This document shows, one piece after another, positions 1 through 9,417 of a DNA stretch of 64,000 nt. A program made the translations under genes and the position numbers. The stretch comes from Methanospirillum lacunae (GTDB lineage Archaea; Halobacteriota; Methanomicrobia; Methanomicrobiales; Methanospirillaceae), in the NCBI RefSeq assembly GCF_046195335.1, contig NZ_CP176093.1; one strand, written 5' to 3'. The notes beneath the pieces were generated by a model, which was given only the letters and a program-made list of their open reading frames with translations, made no database searches and was not told where the DNA came from. The first letter of the stretch is position 1; each line of letters opens with the position of its first letter.

Positions 1-1899
1 GTTTGCTTCAGTTGTTAAAAAGGTAAAAAAATCGGAAATTTCTGAAATATAATCCTTTAAATCATTAAATTTAAAATCATCTTGCCTTTGATAGGGGCTT
101 CTTAAGTGCTTTTTAATATCGATGATCATCTTTGCATATTTTGCCTGCCAAAACCCAGGATTTAGGAAAATTGATTTTTTAAACAAATATGAAATCAATG
201 GGTAATAGGTATCAGAAGAATATTCGTGAAGAATAAGGCCCATTCCATAATATGCGACAGCATATGAGTCATCAAACGTGACTGCTTTGATAAAATTAGA
301 GAAGGCTTCTTTCAGATGCGTATCCTTTATCTCTTTACTATTTCCTTCTCGAAGAGCTTGTCGGTATGACTTGAGTCCTCGGTTATAGTAGATATATGCT
401 TCCCATCTTGGTGTTCCCGGATCTGAAAGATCTATGATAATTTTTGCGGTTAAAGTTTCAACAATCTTGGAATGATCCTCTGATGTGAGGGTGCTTGAGA
501 CAGGTTTGGTGTCAGTTGCTGTATCTTTTTTATCTGTTTCAGTTTTAGGGTTATCTGATTGATTAGGAGGATCTGAAGGAAGGTTTCCTTTTTTCAACTG
601 AAAATTTACTGGAAGTTCGAGAGATATTGGATAATTGTTAAGATACACAGAAAAGAATAAATTTCCGGTTGATTGTTCTACAGGAGTTGCAGGTTGTTGC
701 TGACCTTGGGTATCAGTTTTTTTTTGTGTGCATACATCCGTAATTTTTTTTATATCATCATCTGTTACTCTCCATGTATATGATTTCCACCTGTCCTGAT
801 ACGAAGAGTACATCTGCCATGAAGTGCCCTGCTTTGTTAATACTCCTGAAATCCGGGGGGCACAGATTATGCTGTTTGTGAGGGATGTAAAAAAAGTCAC
901 CGGAATTGATAAGGTTGATCCCAGTTTTACCGTTCCGGTGATCGATGACAGACTAGCAACGATAGGATCATCAGTCATTCGAAACATCCGAAAATCTCCC
1001 TGAGCAATGCTCTCAATATCTCTAAAAGCCCCGATATCCAGATATAACTTTTTTATTCTCCCGATCTCATTTTTAATTCCATCATCAATATCACAGAAAT
1101 CCTGTTTTTTATCATCTTGTATTACAATAAATTCTTCAATTTTTGTGATATAACGCCGTTTATTGATCCATTGAATGATGAGAATCAGGATCATTACCAG
1201 AAAGATGATCTCAATATTAATAAAAATAAATCGAGAAATTGCTGAAATCTGCCCGAATATATTGGAAAGTATTATTTGAACCGGATTAGGAATAAAAATC
1301 CCAATCAGAATGAGAAAGATAACTGGAGATACCAGGAATATGAGATTGATATTTTGGAGATACTTCTTGTCATGCAGGTTTTCGTTTGCATTAATTGAGT
1401 TCACTAATTCAATTACAAAAGAAATGAGAAAGAAAAAGCCCAAAACTGCAATGAACGGCAATATAATCTGACCAATCGAGGAGTATATACTTGTTAATGG
1501 TTCCAGATAACGAACAGATGCGTCAAAAATTCGCCTGATCAAACCTTCGCCATATAAAAAAATGGCAATAATTGTACTGGAAATTAAAAATATGAGGATA
1601 TATTGAGGCCAACAGTTTTTTATCTGCTGAGTCAGGGAATTGATATTCCAGATCAACTTTGCTGATGTCAAAGTTCTCCACATTGCAAAGTGATTCCAAC
1701 CTTTAATCCGGTATGTAATATTTATTAACAGACCAACTAAGAAGAAAAGACTGAAAAAAATATAGATCAGTTGTAAAGGGTTTGATCTTGTTACCTCTCC
1801 CAGAATGAATACGATAACTAACATATACGGGCCATAGATAAGGAAATATAACCAACTAAAGAAAATAATGCACAAAAATGTCAAAAAAGTATCAGACAT
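1..1899 (-). CDS. Multi-TM membrane protein with repeat-like C-terminal region (partial)
   Basis: Open frame of 633 codons with no stop from an ATG at 1899 to the left edge, so the C-terminus is missing. About six hydrophobic segments occupy residues ~3-250, with Lys/Arg-rich loops. A soluble region follows, with a low-complexity linker rich in Gln, Pro, Thr and Asp (~residues 415-475). The C-terminal ~150 residues are helical, with alternating Tyr/Ala/Leu spacing (for example YYNRGLKSYRQAL and AYYGMGLILHEYS), resembling TPR-type repeats. That suggests a membrane-anchored scaffold or sensor. I do not recognise the family. No ribosome-binding site stands out before the ATG. A 6+6 inverted repeat (1954-1967) lies about 55 bp upstream. 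The open frame is clear; the function is unknown and the TPR reading is inference. Confidence 0.75.
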   Translation of the reverse strand, partial: MSDTFLTFLCIIFFSWLYFLIYGPYMLVIVFILGEVTRSNPLQLIYIFFSLFFLVGLLINITYRIKGWNHFAMWRTLTSAKLIWNINSLTQQIKNCWPQYILIFLISSTIIAIFLYGEGLIRRIFDASVRYLEPLTSIYSSIGQIILPFIAVLGFFFLISFVIELVNSINANENLHDKKYLQNINLIFLVSPVIFLILIGIFIPNPVQIILSNIFGQISAISRFIFINIEIIFLVMILILIIQWINKRRYITKIEEFIVIQDDKKQDFCDIDDGIKNEIGRIKKLYLDIGAFRDIESIAQGDFRMFRMTDDPIVASLSSITGTVKLGSTLSIPVTFFTSLTNSIICAPRISGVLTKQGTSWQMYSSYQDRWKSYTWRVTDDDIKKITDVCTQKKTDTQGQQQPATPVEQSTGNLFFSVYLNNYPISLELPVNFQLKKGNLPSDPPNQSDNPKTETDKKDTATDTKPVSSTLTSEDHSKIVETLTAKIIIDLSDPGTPRWEAYIYYNRGLKSYRQALREGNSKEIKDTHLKEAFSNFIKAVTFDDSYAVAYYGMGLILHEYSSDTYYPLISYLFKKSIFLNPGFWQAKYAKMIIDIKKHLRSPYQRQDDFKFNDLKDYISEISDFFTFLTTEAN

Positions 1900-1953
1900 G
1901 AGCCCCGGTATAAAACAAAAGATCAACAACGCCTTACACCTGTTTATATTCTA

Positions 1954-1967
1954 TTCTTGAACAAGAA
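1954..1967. promoter_or_regulatory. Inverted repeat upstream of membrane protein gene
   Basis: TTCTTG-AA-CAAGAA, perfect 6-bp arms with a 2-bp centre, about 55 bp before the start at 1899. It could be an operator, but a repeat this short can occur by chance. Confidence 0.25.
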
Positions 1968-2278
1968 GACACTCAAATTATTACATAATAATAGTATGCG
2001 TTGCAATAAAGTAAATCAGTAAACCTGATGTAAAACATCAATCAAATTTTTAAGGTATCAAAACCTGTAGTGAATAAAAAGAGAATAATTTCAATTATTA
2101 GTCGATTATCTGTCCAAATAACGATAAATAAGTATGCAGCGCTCTTAGTTATCTGAAACTACTGAACGGTTTATGCTGGTAAATCTCATAACCAGATAGC
2201 ATCCCAGATTTAACCCCATTTTTTCATGCAGTCATTTGCTGTATCTAACCCTGACCTTTAATTTGTGCAAGAGGTGCT

Positions 2279-2640
2279 TGCATAATTTCCTGGTGCCATA
2301 CCATTACCCTCCTACAATATGTGAAAGATCTTGATATCAGGATATATTACATAAAAAAAGCCATTGAACATGGGTGGAGTAGAAACATCCTCGTCCATCA
2401 GCGAGAATCCGGTCTTCACCTTCGGGAAGGAACATAAACAACGAATTTTGCTCTCACTCTTCCTCTAGTCCAGTCCTGACTTGCTCGTCAAACCCTAAAG
2501 GATCCCTCCATCTTCGATTTCCTAATCCTCTCCGTAGAAACTAAAGAAAAAGATCTCGAAGATGCCCATATCTCATATTCAGCAATTCCTGCTTAAAATC
2601 GGTATTGTATTTGCATTTCTTGGTGACAATGACTCCAAGA
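2279..2640 (+). pseudogene. Decayed DUF1016 / YhcG-type PDDEXK nuclease gene
   Basis: Conceptual translation in shifting frames matches the DUF1016 (YhcG) core. Frame starting 2291: WCHTITLLQYVKDLDIRIYY, then KKAIEHGWSRNILVHQ and RESGLHLREG, ending at TAA 2435-2437. It continues as TNFALTLPLVQS, then after a shift LKDPSIFDFLILSVETKEKD, and after another shift QQFLLKIGIVFAFLGDND. These correspond in order to the family blocks W-hxI-LLekvkD--eR-wYi, tieHGWSRNvLvhQIesgLy-R-G, LkDPYiFDFL-l and FLLelG-gFAFvG. At least two frameshifts and several stops make it non-functional. The N-terminus and the rest of the nuclease domain are missing. Intact members are often found in defence or mobile contexts. 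Identification rests on motif recall, not a search. Confidence 0.7.
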
Positions 2641-2998
2641 ATGTTCGAACTCACCACCCTCAATAAACCCAGGCACCCGGAATACGTCTTGTCCAATCAA
2701 CGATACCCGGGGAAGTGATTCAACCCAGGATACATCATAGTTTGAAATATCGTATAAATAAAAGAGGAATCTCTATTTTAAATGAAGATTACTGGAAAAT
2801 ATCATATTGAACAATCGATGAGTAGATTAGCGTGGGTTTGGGGGCATTCCTCCTAGCAGGAATAGGTATTGCGGTGTCATCGTCAGGATAACCAATCTGC
2901 AATATTTCTCCAGGGACATGGTAAGACCAATCATTCTCGTTCTTTCTATCCGGCAAATCCTGTGAAAGGGTAATCCCTTAAAAAAACAAGTAATTCAT
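2641..2998. other. Gap without a recognisable gene
   Basis: AT-rich spacer between the DUF1016 relic and the next gene. The first part may be an unalignable tail of the relic. Nothing else could be supported. Confidence 0.4.
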
Positions 2999-3736
2999 AT
3001 GTTCAAATTGGCATGGCAAGTACGATTAGGACTTATCCTGGTGTCATGTTCTGTCCTTGTATATATATTAAAAATTACTCTGATCGATAATCTTCCAGGA
3101 ACGATTGAATATATCTTTAATTCAGCCGGATTTTTATTTATCAATGTTCTTTTTGTCACACTGGTAATCAATGGATTACTGGCAAGACGAGCGAAAAATG
3201 AGCGACTTGAGAAACTTAATATTGTTATTGGCATTTTTTTTACAGAGGTAGGGAATGAATTACTAAAACGAATTGTTCCTGCCGATAAAAATGCTTCTAA
3301 TTTTGGCAAGTCATTTATTCTTAATGGAAAGGAAGTGCCGGATGGACATTCAATGATACGTGCCGCTGAAAGTCACCACTTTGAACTGAACTCTGAAGTG
3401 ATTGATCTGAAAGAGATGCATGATTTCTTGCAGGAAAATCGTAATTTTCTATTGCGACTAATGGAGAATCCGGTCATGCTCGAACACCAGAGTTTTACAT
3501 CACTTCTCATGGCAGCGTTTCATCTGACAGCAGAACTTGGATATAGGAAAAATTTAAGCAACCTCACTGTTTCTGACCGTGCTCATCTGACCGGAGATAT
3601 CAACCGGGTTTACCAGGCCCTGACAAAGGAGTGGATTAGTTATATGGAATATTTGTCTCTTCATTATCCCTATCTCTATTCACTAGCAGTGAGAACCAAT
3701 CCTTATGATATGAACGCTATTGTCGAAGTGGAGTGA
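2999..3736 (+). CDS. Conserved-type membrane protein, two N-terminal TM segments
   Basis: 245 aa. Residues ~9-28 and ~40-61 are hydrophobic and form a probable TM hairpin, followed by RRAKNERLEKL, a positive stop-transfer stretch. The remaining ~180 residues are soluble, acidic and helical (for example EMHDFLQENRNFLLRLMENP), with conserved-looking aromatic positions near the C-terminus (SLHYPYLYSLAVRTNPYD). It has no catalytic motif that I recognise. It stands alone: upstream is a pseudogene and downstream a convergent ABC operon. The protein looks real because of ordered TM and soluble architecture and good codon structure. Cytoplasmic membrane location is inferred; function is unknown. Confidence 0.75.
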   Translation: MFKLAWQVRLGLILVSCSVLVYILKITLIDNLPGTIEYIFNSAGFLFINVLFVTLVINGLLARRAKNERLEKLNIVIGIFFTEVGNELLKRIVPADKNASNFGKSFILNGKEVPDGHSMIRAAESHHFELNSEVIDLKEMHDFLQENRNFLLRLMENPVMLEHQSFTSLLMAAFHLTAELGYRKNLSNLTVSDRAHLTGDINRVYQALTKEWISYMEYLSLHYPYLYSLAVRTNPYDMNAIVEVE

Positions 3737-3859
3737 CAGTACAACGATCTCATCTACGTAGTGTACCTCATCGTAATCCTAACTTTTTTTGAATACAGAT
3801 TTTTTTAAACCCATCCCGATCATTGGAAAATATGTTTCCGGTGAAAATCTGGAGAAATA

Positions 3860-3930
3860 AACTGCAAATTGTAGGCATCTTGAGTATCTGAACTCAAGGT
3901 GAAAGCCTGAGGCTTAAAGCCAAACAGCAA
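3860..3930 (+). mobile_element. Possible IS200/IS605 (TnpB) right-end / omega-RNA-like relic
   Basis: Two adjacent perfect hairpins: CTTGAG-8 nt-CTCAAG (3879-3898) and AAGCC-TGA-GGCTT (3903-3915), preceded by GTAGGCAT. This tandem arrangement resembles the structured 3-prime end of IS605-family tnpB elements, which doubles as the guide-RNA scaffold. No tnpB or tnpA remains nearby, so it would be an orphan scar. The hairpins are visible; the identification is inference. Confidence 0.33.
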
Positions 3931-3980
3931 TCTCCGGACAGGTGACCACCTCTGATATACATCCGAGAGAGCAACATTTA

Positions 3981-4856
3981 TCAGAATATAACCGAATCAG
4001 TTTTTGGATCCATTAAATCCCTGATTTCACTCCCTATGAGGTTGGTTGAGAGAACAAACAGCACTATCATTACCCCGGCCGACAGGGTGATGAGCGGAGC
4101 TTTACCTATATACGCAAGTCCCTGGTTCATAATTGTCCCCCATTCAGCAGTAGGAGGCTGAATCCCGAGCCCTAAAAAACCTAAACCAGCGATTGAGATA
4201 ATCTTCCCGCCTAGTCCAAGTGTTGCAATCTCCATGATAGGAGCCAGAGAATTTGGCAGGATATGATTGAAAATAATATGTCTGTCTCCTGCTCCGAGTG
4301 CCCGGGCACTAGTCACAAACCCACTTGTTTTTAGTGATATTGTCGTTGACCGAACCACTCGTGCATACTTAGCCCATCCCGGAATTGCAAGAGCAAGGAT
4401 AATTGTCGGGACACTTGGCCCAAGGATTCCAACAAGGGCGAGGGTAATAACCATGGACGGGAATGCAAGCATAATATCAGTAAATCTCATGAGCAGACCG
4501 TCCAGTCTCCGGTAATATCCTGCATACAATCCAACTAATAACCCAATGGCCACCACAATTGTTGTGGTTATTACTGCAACTGCAAGAGAAGTCTGTGATC
4601 CATAAATAACCCGGCTTAAAATGCATCTCCCAAACTGATCTGTTCCAAGCGGGTATTCCAGACAGGGACCCATAAACCGGTTTTTGAGTGATTGTTCATC
4701 AGGATTATGAGGGGCAACAAAGGGAGCAAAAATTGCTATGAGACACATGAAAACAAGGATTATCAGTCCGGTCAGCAGGAGTGGTCTTTGTTGTATCTTT
4801 GCCTGGTACTCGTGAAAATTGTCCCTAATTGGACTTATCAAAAATTGATTATTCAT
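3981..4856 (-). CDS. ABC importer permease, DppC/NikC type
   Basis: 291 aa inner-membrane subunit of a family-5 (peptide/nickel/metallophore) ABC importer. One N-terminal TM helix (~28-48) is followed by the usual segment PDEQSLKNRFMGP and GTDQFGRCILSRVIYG, typical of DppC/OppC. Four or five further helices follow. The EAA loop that docks on the ATPases is at ~186-202 (ALGAGDRHIIFNHILPN). Length is normal. It is the last gene of the operon and its start overlaps the DppB-type gene by 8 bp, indicating translational coupling. The substrate cannot be read from a permease. Confidence 0.93.
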   Translation of the reverse strand: MNNQFLISPIRDNFHEYQAKIQQRPLLLTGLIILVFMCLIAIFAPFVAPHNPDEQSLKNRFMGPCLEYPLGTDQFGRCILSRVIYGSQTSLAVAVITTTIVVAIGLLVGLYAGYYRRLDGLLMRFTDIMLAFPSMVITLALVGILGPSVPTIILALAIPGWAKYARVVRSTTISLKTSGFVTSARALGAGDRHIIFNHILPNSLAPIMEIATLGLGGKIISIAGLGFLGLGIQPPTAEWGTIMNQGLAYIGKAPLITLSAGVMIVLFVLSTNLIGSEIRDLMDPKTDSVIF

Positions 4857-5790
4857 ACTCCTGTCTCACCCGTGGATCGAGAATATACTGCAAGATGTCA
4901 ACACCGAGATTGAGAAAGACAAAAACCAATGCAAAGACAAGAACACAGCCCTGAAGAACCATTATATCCCTTGTAGAGGCAGATTCAACAAAAAGTCTTC
5001 CAAGACCGGGAATCGCAAATAACGATTCAATGATCATGGAACCTCCAAACAACCATCCGTATTGTGTGCCCATATACGTGATGACGGGAATGATTGCATT
5101 TTTGAGTGCATGCCGCTGTACTACTAATCGCTGTGAAATACCCTTTGATTTTGCAGTTCTGATATAATCCTCTTCAAGTACTTCTGCCATGCTGGTTCTC
5201 ATCAGACGTATTGTGATTGCACACATCCCGACTGCGAGGGCAATTGCAGGAAGAATAAGATATTCAAATCCTTCATATCCTGCAACAGGAACCCAGTTCA
5301 GGTAAACAGCAAACACCATAATCCCGATAATTCCTATGAAGAAATCAGGAATTGAGAGGCCAATTATGGATACTGCCCTGGTTATATGATCAATACAGGA
5401 GTTTTGACGCATTCCTGAGAGGATTCCAAGCGGAATTGCAACAATACAGGAAAAAAACATAGCCAGGGTAGAAAGGAGAAAGGTTACAGGGAATGCATTA
5501 CCTACTTCTTCAACAGTGCTTCTCCGACTTTGATATGAATACCCGAGATCACCTGTTGAAACTCGTGCAAGCCAGGACCAATACTGGATATACCATGGTT
5601 TATCCAGATTCATTTCGATCCTCATTGCAGCAACAGCTTCCTCAGGTGGGTGTTCTGTATTCATAATTGCCCGAAGGTTAATTACTGCCGGATCCCCGGG
5701 AGAATAGAGAAGCAGAGCAAAAACAACAAATGAAATGCCGATTAAAACCGGAATAGTCTGAAGGACCCGAAAGAGAATGTATGTTCGCAT
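4849..5790 (-). CDS. ABC importer permease, DppB/NikB type
   Basis: 313 aa, six TM helices. The N-terminal signature of the DppB family (ILFRVLQTIPVLIGISFVVF) and PGDPA are present. The EAA cytoplasmic loop is at ~208-232 (EDYIRTAKSKGISQRLVVQR). It pairs with the overlapping DppC-type permease to form the channel. It begins 17 bp after the binding-protein gene, so the order is binding protein, B, C in one transcript. Length and motifs are complete and the gene appears functional. Confidence 0.93.
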   Translation of the reverse strand: MRTYILFRVLQTIPVLIGISFVVFALLLYSPGDPAVINLRAIMNTEHPPEEAVAAMRIEMNLDKPWYIQYWSWLARVSTGDLGYSYQSRRSTVEEVGNAFPVTFLLSTLAMFFSCIVAIPLGILSGMRQNSCIDHITRAVSIIGLSIPDFFIGIIGIMVFAVYLNWVPVAGYEGFEYLILPAIALAVGMCAITIRLMRTSMAEVLEEDYIRTAKSKGISQRLVVQRHALKNAIIPVITYMGTQYGWLFGGSMIIESLFAIPGLGRLFVESASTRDIMVLQGCVLVFALVFVFLNLGVDILQYILDPRVRQEYE

Positions 5791-5807
5791 GATAGAACAA
5801 AAAAAAG

Positions 5808-7346
5808 TTATGACAAGGATACATCTTCCAGATGGAAGGCAAACTCTGTCGGGTGCATCCGGTATCCTTTTACGCTATTTGATGTGACATCCTGGTTCAC
5901 ATAGTAACTTAATACTGAAACCGGTGCCTCATCATTGATGATCTCCTGTACCTGATCATAGATCTTCTTACGTGCTGCCTGATCAGTAAGTGACCTGGCT
6001 TCACCAAGCAGACTGTCCAGTTTCTCACTCTTCCAGTGGTAAGGGCCGTATCCGTTGTTAAATGTACCTGAAGAGTGATAATCTGCCATCAGGATCCAGT
6101 CTGGATCCGGGGCATTCATAAGAGATCGCCCTCCGAGATACATATCAAAGTCACCACTGTTCTTCAGAGTTTCAGAAGTATCAATATCAACTGATTTTAC
6201 CTGAACATCTATTCCAATCTTCTTCAATTCATCCTGAATAATCTCAGCCATCTGCGGAAGCTCAGCACGTTCAGGATACGTTACTAACGTTATGGAAAAC
6301 TTCTTGCCATCTTTGTCAAGAATACCATCATTATTACTATCTTTCCAGCCTGCTTCGGCTAGCATCGATTTGGCTTTTTCCGGGTCATATGGATATGCCT
6401 TGATGTCCTTATTTCCCCAGTAGAAGGTTGGCGGAAAGAGACTGGTGGCCGATTCGCCAACTCCTTCGAGAACATAGTTTATGAGATCCTGTCGGTTGAT
6501 TGCATAATTCATAGCCTTGCGAACAGCTGTATCTGCGAACGGGCCGGATTCACAGTTGTATGAGAGAATCCTGTCTCTTGAGATAGGTTCAGTATTAATG
6601 GTGAATGATCCTGAAGATTTATACCCTTCAGTGATATCAGGAGAAAGAATCTGGGCGATCTGCACATCTCCTCCTTTCAGCATCATAGATCTGGTTTCTG
6701 CCTCAGGAACGACATGATACACAACTTCATCAACCGATGGGATTTTTCCCCAGTAATCAGGGTTCTTTACACCGACATACTTCTCTTTCGGGGTGTAGGA
6801 ACTGAATTTAAACGGACCGGTAGAGTACGGTATAGAGATATCCCCTTGATCGATAGAGGCTTCAGATAATGCTGCACTCTCACCCTTTGCCATATATGCA
6901 GGTAAAGATGGGAAAGAGGACTTGAGTACAATTTTTAATGTCTTGTCATCGACTGCCTGAATCTCCTGAATCGGGACACTTGAAAAGGTCTGTGACTTTT
7001 TAAGAGAATCTTCAAGAGACTTCTTCATCGCCTGTGCAGTAAAAGGAGTTCCATCATGAAATTTCACGCCATCGCGTAAGTGGAAAGTCCATGTCTTCTG
7101 ATCGCCTGAAACATCCCAGGACGTGGCAAGTCCGGGTGAAATCAGGGCTTCATCATTTATGTCAACGAGCGTCTCGGTTACGCCCATTCGTTGGGCAATA
7201 GCTCCATTTACATGAGGGTCCGTGGTTTTTGCATCCCATGGGGCTGCAATGTCAAGAGTTTTTCCTCCTCCTTCTGCAAGTACCATGGTATTGCAGAAAA
7301 GAAGAAGGACTAGACAAAAGAAGGTAAGAAGTTTAGCCATCTTCAT
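5808..7346 (-). CDS. ABC transporter substrate-binding protein, family 5
   Basis: 512 aa extracytoplasmic binding protein (SBP_bac_5) with a cleavable signal peptide (hydrophobic residues ~5-22, then AEGGG). Family landmarks in order: LDIAAPWDAKTTDPH; SWDVSGDQKTWTFHLRDGVK, a hallmark; FHDGTPFTA; VRKAMNYAINRQDLI; YPYDPEKAKSMLAEAGW. It delivers ligand to the adjacent DppBC-type permeases. Family members bind peptides, nickel complexes or opine-type metallophores. The medium length and NikA/CntA-like KAMNYAINR to LFPP region favour a metal-complex ligand, and nickel demand in methanogens makes that plausible, but the ligand is inference. It appears to have its own promoter (7367-7386) although it lies inside the operon, which would give the binding protein in excess. 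Confidence 0.92.
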   Translation of the reverse strand: MKMAKLLTFFCLVLLLFCNTMVLAEGGGKTLDIAAPWDAKTTDPHVNGAIAQRMGVTETLVDINDEALISPGLATSWDVSGDQKTWTFHLRDGVKFHDGTPFTAQAMKKSLEDSLKKSQTFSSVPIQEIQAVDDKTLKIVLKSSFPSLPAYMAKGESAALSEASIDQGDISIPYSTGPFKFSSYTPKEKYVGVKNPDYWGKIPSVDEVVYHVVPEAETRSMMLKGGDVQIAQILSPDITEGYKSSGSFTINTEPISRDRILSYNCESGPFADTAVRKAMNYAINRQDLINYVLEGVGESATSLFPPTFYWGNKDIKAYPYDPEKAKSMLAEAGWKDSNNDGILDKDGKKFSITLVTYPERAELPQMAEIIQDELKKIGIDVQVKSVDIDTSETLKNSGDFDMYLGGRSLMNAPDPDWILMADYHSSGTFNNGYGPYHWKSEKLDSLLGEARSLTDQAARKKIYDQVQEIINDEAPVSVLSYYVNQDVTSNSVKGYRMHPTEFAFHLEDVSLS

Positions 7347-7366
7347 AATACAAGATGGGGATGATT

Positions 7367-7386
7367 CATATAAATGTATATTTATT
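7367..7386 (-). promoter_or_regulatory. TATA-like promoter before the binding-protein gene
   Basis: On the minus strand AAATATACATTTATATG lies 20-40 nt before the ATG at 7346, the spacing expected for an archaeal TATA box with a very short leader. It sits in the 76-bp gap after the ATPase gene, so the binding protein may be transcribed separately. Confidence 0.4.
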
Positions 7387-7422
7387 TGAAATTCGTAATA
7401 ACTAATATGAAATATTTTCTCA

Positions 7423-8343
7423 TCAAGTGGGATGATGGCACCGTATTTTTACAGGACCGCATGTCTGTAACCCCGGCATTGTATGGCAGATATCATCTGC
7501 TTTAGGGCATACTGAACGCCACGTACATCCGGATTCATAACGTGCTTCATAAGACTTTTCTCCTGGAAGAGAATTCGTTGTAAGTGCGTGAGTGTACGGA
7601 TGGAGTGGATTAGTAAGAGTATCGGAGCCTTCTTCAACGATCTGTCCTTTGTACATAACTCCAACGCGGTCTCCCACGACTCTGGCAAGTTGTATGTCAT
7701 GAGTAATAAATAAGAGAGAAACTCCTGTTTTTTTCTGGATATCTTTAAGCAAATGTACTATCGAGGCCTGGACAGAAACATCGAGCATGGAAGTTGGTTC
7801 ATCGCAGATGATAAATTCAGGTTTTAAAGCAATAACTCGGGCTATTGCTGCACGCTGAAGTTCTCCCCCTGATAACTGGTGAGGATACCGGTTCACATAT
7901 TCAGGATCCAACCCGGTCTGTTGCAATAAACCGGTTAATAATTCAGTTTTCGACTGAAGGTGAAACGATTCAGGGTGCAGATAATATGGTTCAAGGATAG
8001 AACGGCTGACTTTCCATCGCGGGTTAAAGGCATCTTCCGGATGCTGGGGGATAATCTGCATTTTCTTTCGAAATGGTATCATCTCATAATGGGTTTTATG
8101 GGTAATATTGACACCATTGCAGATTATTTCCCCGTCTGTTGGTTGAATGAGAAGGAGGAGGACTCTTCCAAGAGTTGTCTTCCCACTCCCGCTCTCACCA
8201 ACAAGCACATATGTCTCACCATGTCGAATCGCTATATCGACACCATTGACTGCATACGTTCTTTTTCTTGAAACTATGCCCGATTCATACAGTTTTTTTA
8301 GTCCGATCCCAATTATCACACTGGATGCATCTGACATATCCAT
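7423..8343 (-). CDS. ABC importer ATPase, DppF/NikE type
   Basis: 306 aa. Walker A GESGSGKTT (49-57), Q-loop around residue 100, signature LSGGELQR (157-164), Walker B FIICDEPTSMLD (177-188) and H-loop ITHD (213-216) are all present. The C-terminus contains the HPYTHAL segment and Cys residues (VCPKADDICHTMPGLQTCGP), typical of the oligopeptide/nickel ATPase C-terminal domain, which often holds a 4Fe-4S cluster. The reading frame overlaps the upstream ATPase by 59 bp at the chosen ATG; a second ATG six bases later gives nearly the same protein. It forms a heterodimer with the DppD-type subunit. Confidence 0.92.
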   Translation of the reverse strand: MDMSDASSVIIGIGLKKLYESGIVSRKRTYAVNGVDIAIRHGETYVLVGESGSGKTTLGRVLLLLIQPTDGEIICNGVNITHKTHYEMIPFRKKMQIIPQHPEDAFNPRWKVSRSILEPYYLHPESFHLQSKTELLTGLLQQTGLDPEYVNRYPHQLSGGELQRAAIARVIALKPEFIICDEPTSMLDVSVQASIVHLLKDIQKKTGVSLLFITHDIQLARVVGDRVGVMYKGQIVEEGSDTLTNPLHPYTHALTTNSLPGEKSYEARYESGCTWRSVCPKADDICHTMPGLQTCGPVKIRCHHPT

Positions 8344-9247
8344 CTCCTGACTGGTTTAACCCGATATCACAATCACATTGATCCGACCTGTCTGCACAAC
8401 GTTCTCTAAACCTGCATCCTGAAAACCGCATATGCATTGGAGGAGCAGTCCCGGGTATTGGAAAGAGACCATTCTGGGGAAGAGAATGAACCAATCCCCG
8501 GGAGTAGGGATGAAGAGGAGATTTTAAAAAACATCCTGCATCTGAAATTTCTACAATCTGGCCGCAGTATATCACAACTATTCGATCAGCCAGTTCTGTT
8601 GCAAAATCCAGGTCATGGGTGATGAGCATGAGGGTAACTCCAGTCTTTTTTAACCTGGCAAACTTCTCAATAATGTCTTTCTTGGTTATCCTGTCGATTC
8701 CTTTCGTTGGTTCATCTGCAATAAGTACATCCGGATTTGTTGAGGTTCCCATGGCAATTGTTGCCCTCTGGAGCATCCCGCCACTATACGTTACCGGATA
8801 TTCCTCAGCCCAAAACTCTGGTGGAAAAATGCTGTATGTTTCTAATTGTTTTACAGCCTGGATACGGGCGTGTGTCCAGGATTTACCCAGATGAACAACC
8901 GCTGGTTCTGCGATCTGTTTCCACATCTTCATTGACGGGTTAAAACTCGTTTTTGGGTTTTGAGGTATCCAGGCGATTTTACTACCACGGATAGCCTCGA
9001 TTTCAGAGTGAGGAATTGAGAGAAGGTCAGTCCCGGTGAAGAGAACACTTCCGGTAATCCGGGCATTGGCAGGAAGAAGCCTCATTATCGAGAGGCCTAG
9101 AATAGATTTTCCGCTCCCGCTTTCCCCAATTACAGCCAGGGTTTCACCTTTTCTGATAGTAAGATTGATATTATCTATCGCAGAAAGGACGCCATCATTT
9201 CCAGGAAATGAGACTGAGAGATCTGATATCTCAAGGATTGGTTTCAT
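8285..9247 (-). CDS. ABC importer ATPase, DppD/NikD type
   Basis: 320 aa. Walker A GESGSGKS (41-48), signature YSGGMLQR (154-161), Walker B VLIADEPT (174-181), H-loop ITHD (209-212). The C-terminal extension has HPYSRGLVHSLPQNG and four Cys near the end (CRFRERCADRSDQCDC), matching the oligopeptide-type ATPase tail. It is first of the five-gene importer operon (D, F, binding protein, B, C). A 170-bp gap separates it from the methyltransferase gene on the same strand. Confidence 0.92.
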   Translation of the reverse strand: MKPILEISDLSVSFPGNDGVLSAIDNINLTIRKGETLAVIGESGSGKSILGLSIMRLLPANARITGSVLFTGTDLLSIPHSEIEAIRGSKIAWIPQNPKTSFNPSMKMWKQIAEPAVVHLGKSWTHARIQAVKQLETYSIFPPEFWAEEYPVTYSGGMLQRATIAMGTSTNPDVLIADEPTKGIDRITKKDIIEKFARLKKTGVTLMLITHDLDFATELADRIVVIYCGQIVEISDAGCFLKSPLHPYSRGLVHSLPQNGLFPIPGTAPPMHMRFSGCRFRERCADRSDQCDCDIGLNQSGDGYVRCIQCDNWDRTKKTV

Positions 9248-9417
9248 GTAAAAAATTTCAAGAAATACCTACTGTAAAATGAATTATCCGGCGTGGTTTT
9301 GGTCCTGAAAAATTATGGTATCACATTGGTTGTATGGGTTCTCAAAAATCATGGATATCAGGAAACCTTTAATTTCACGATTCATGTTTTTATAATAAGA
9401 AAGAGGGTCAAATACCC

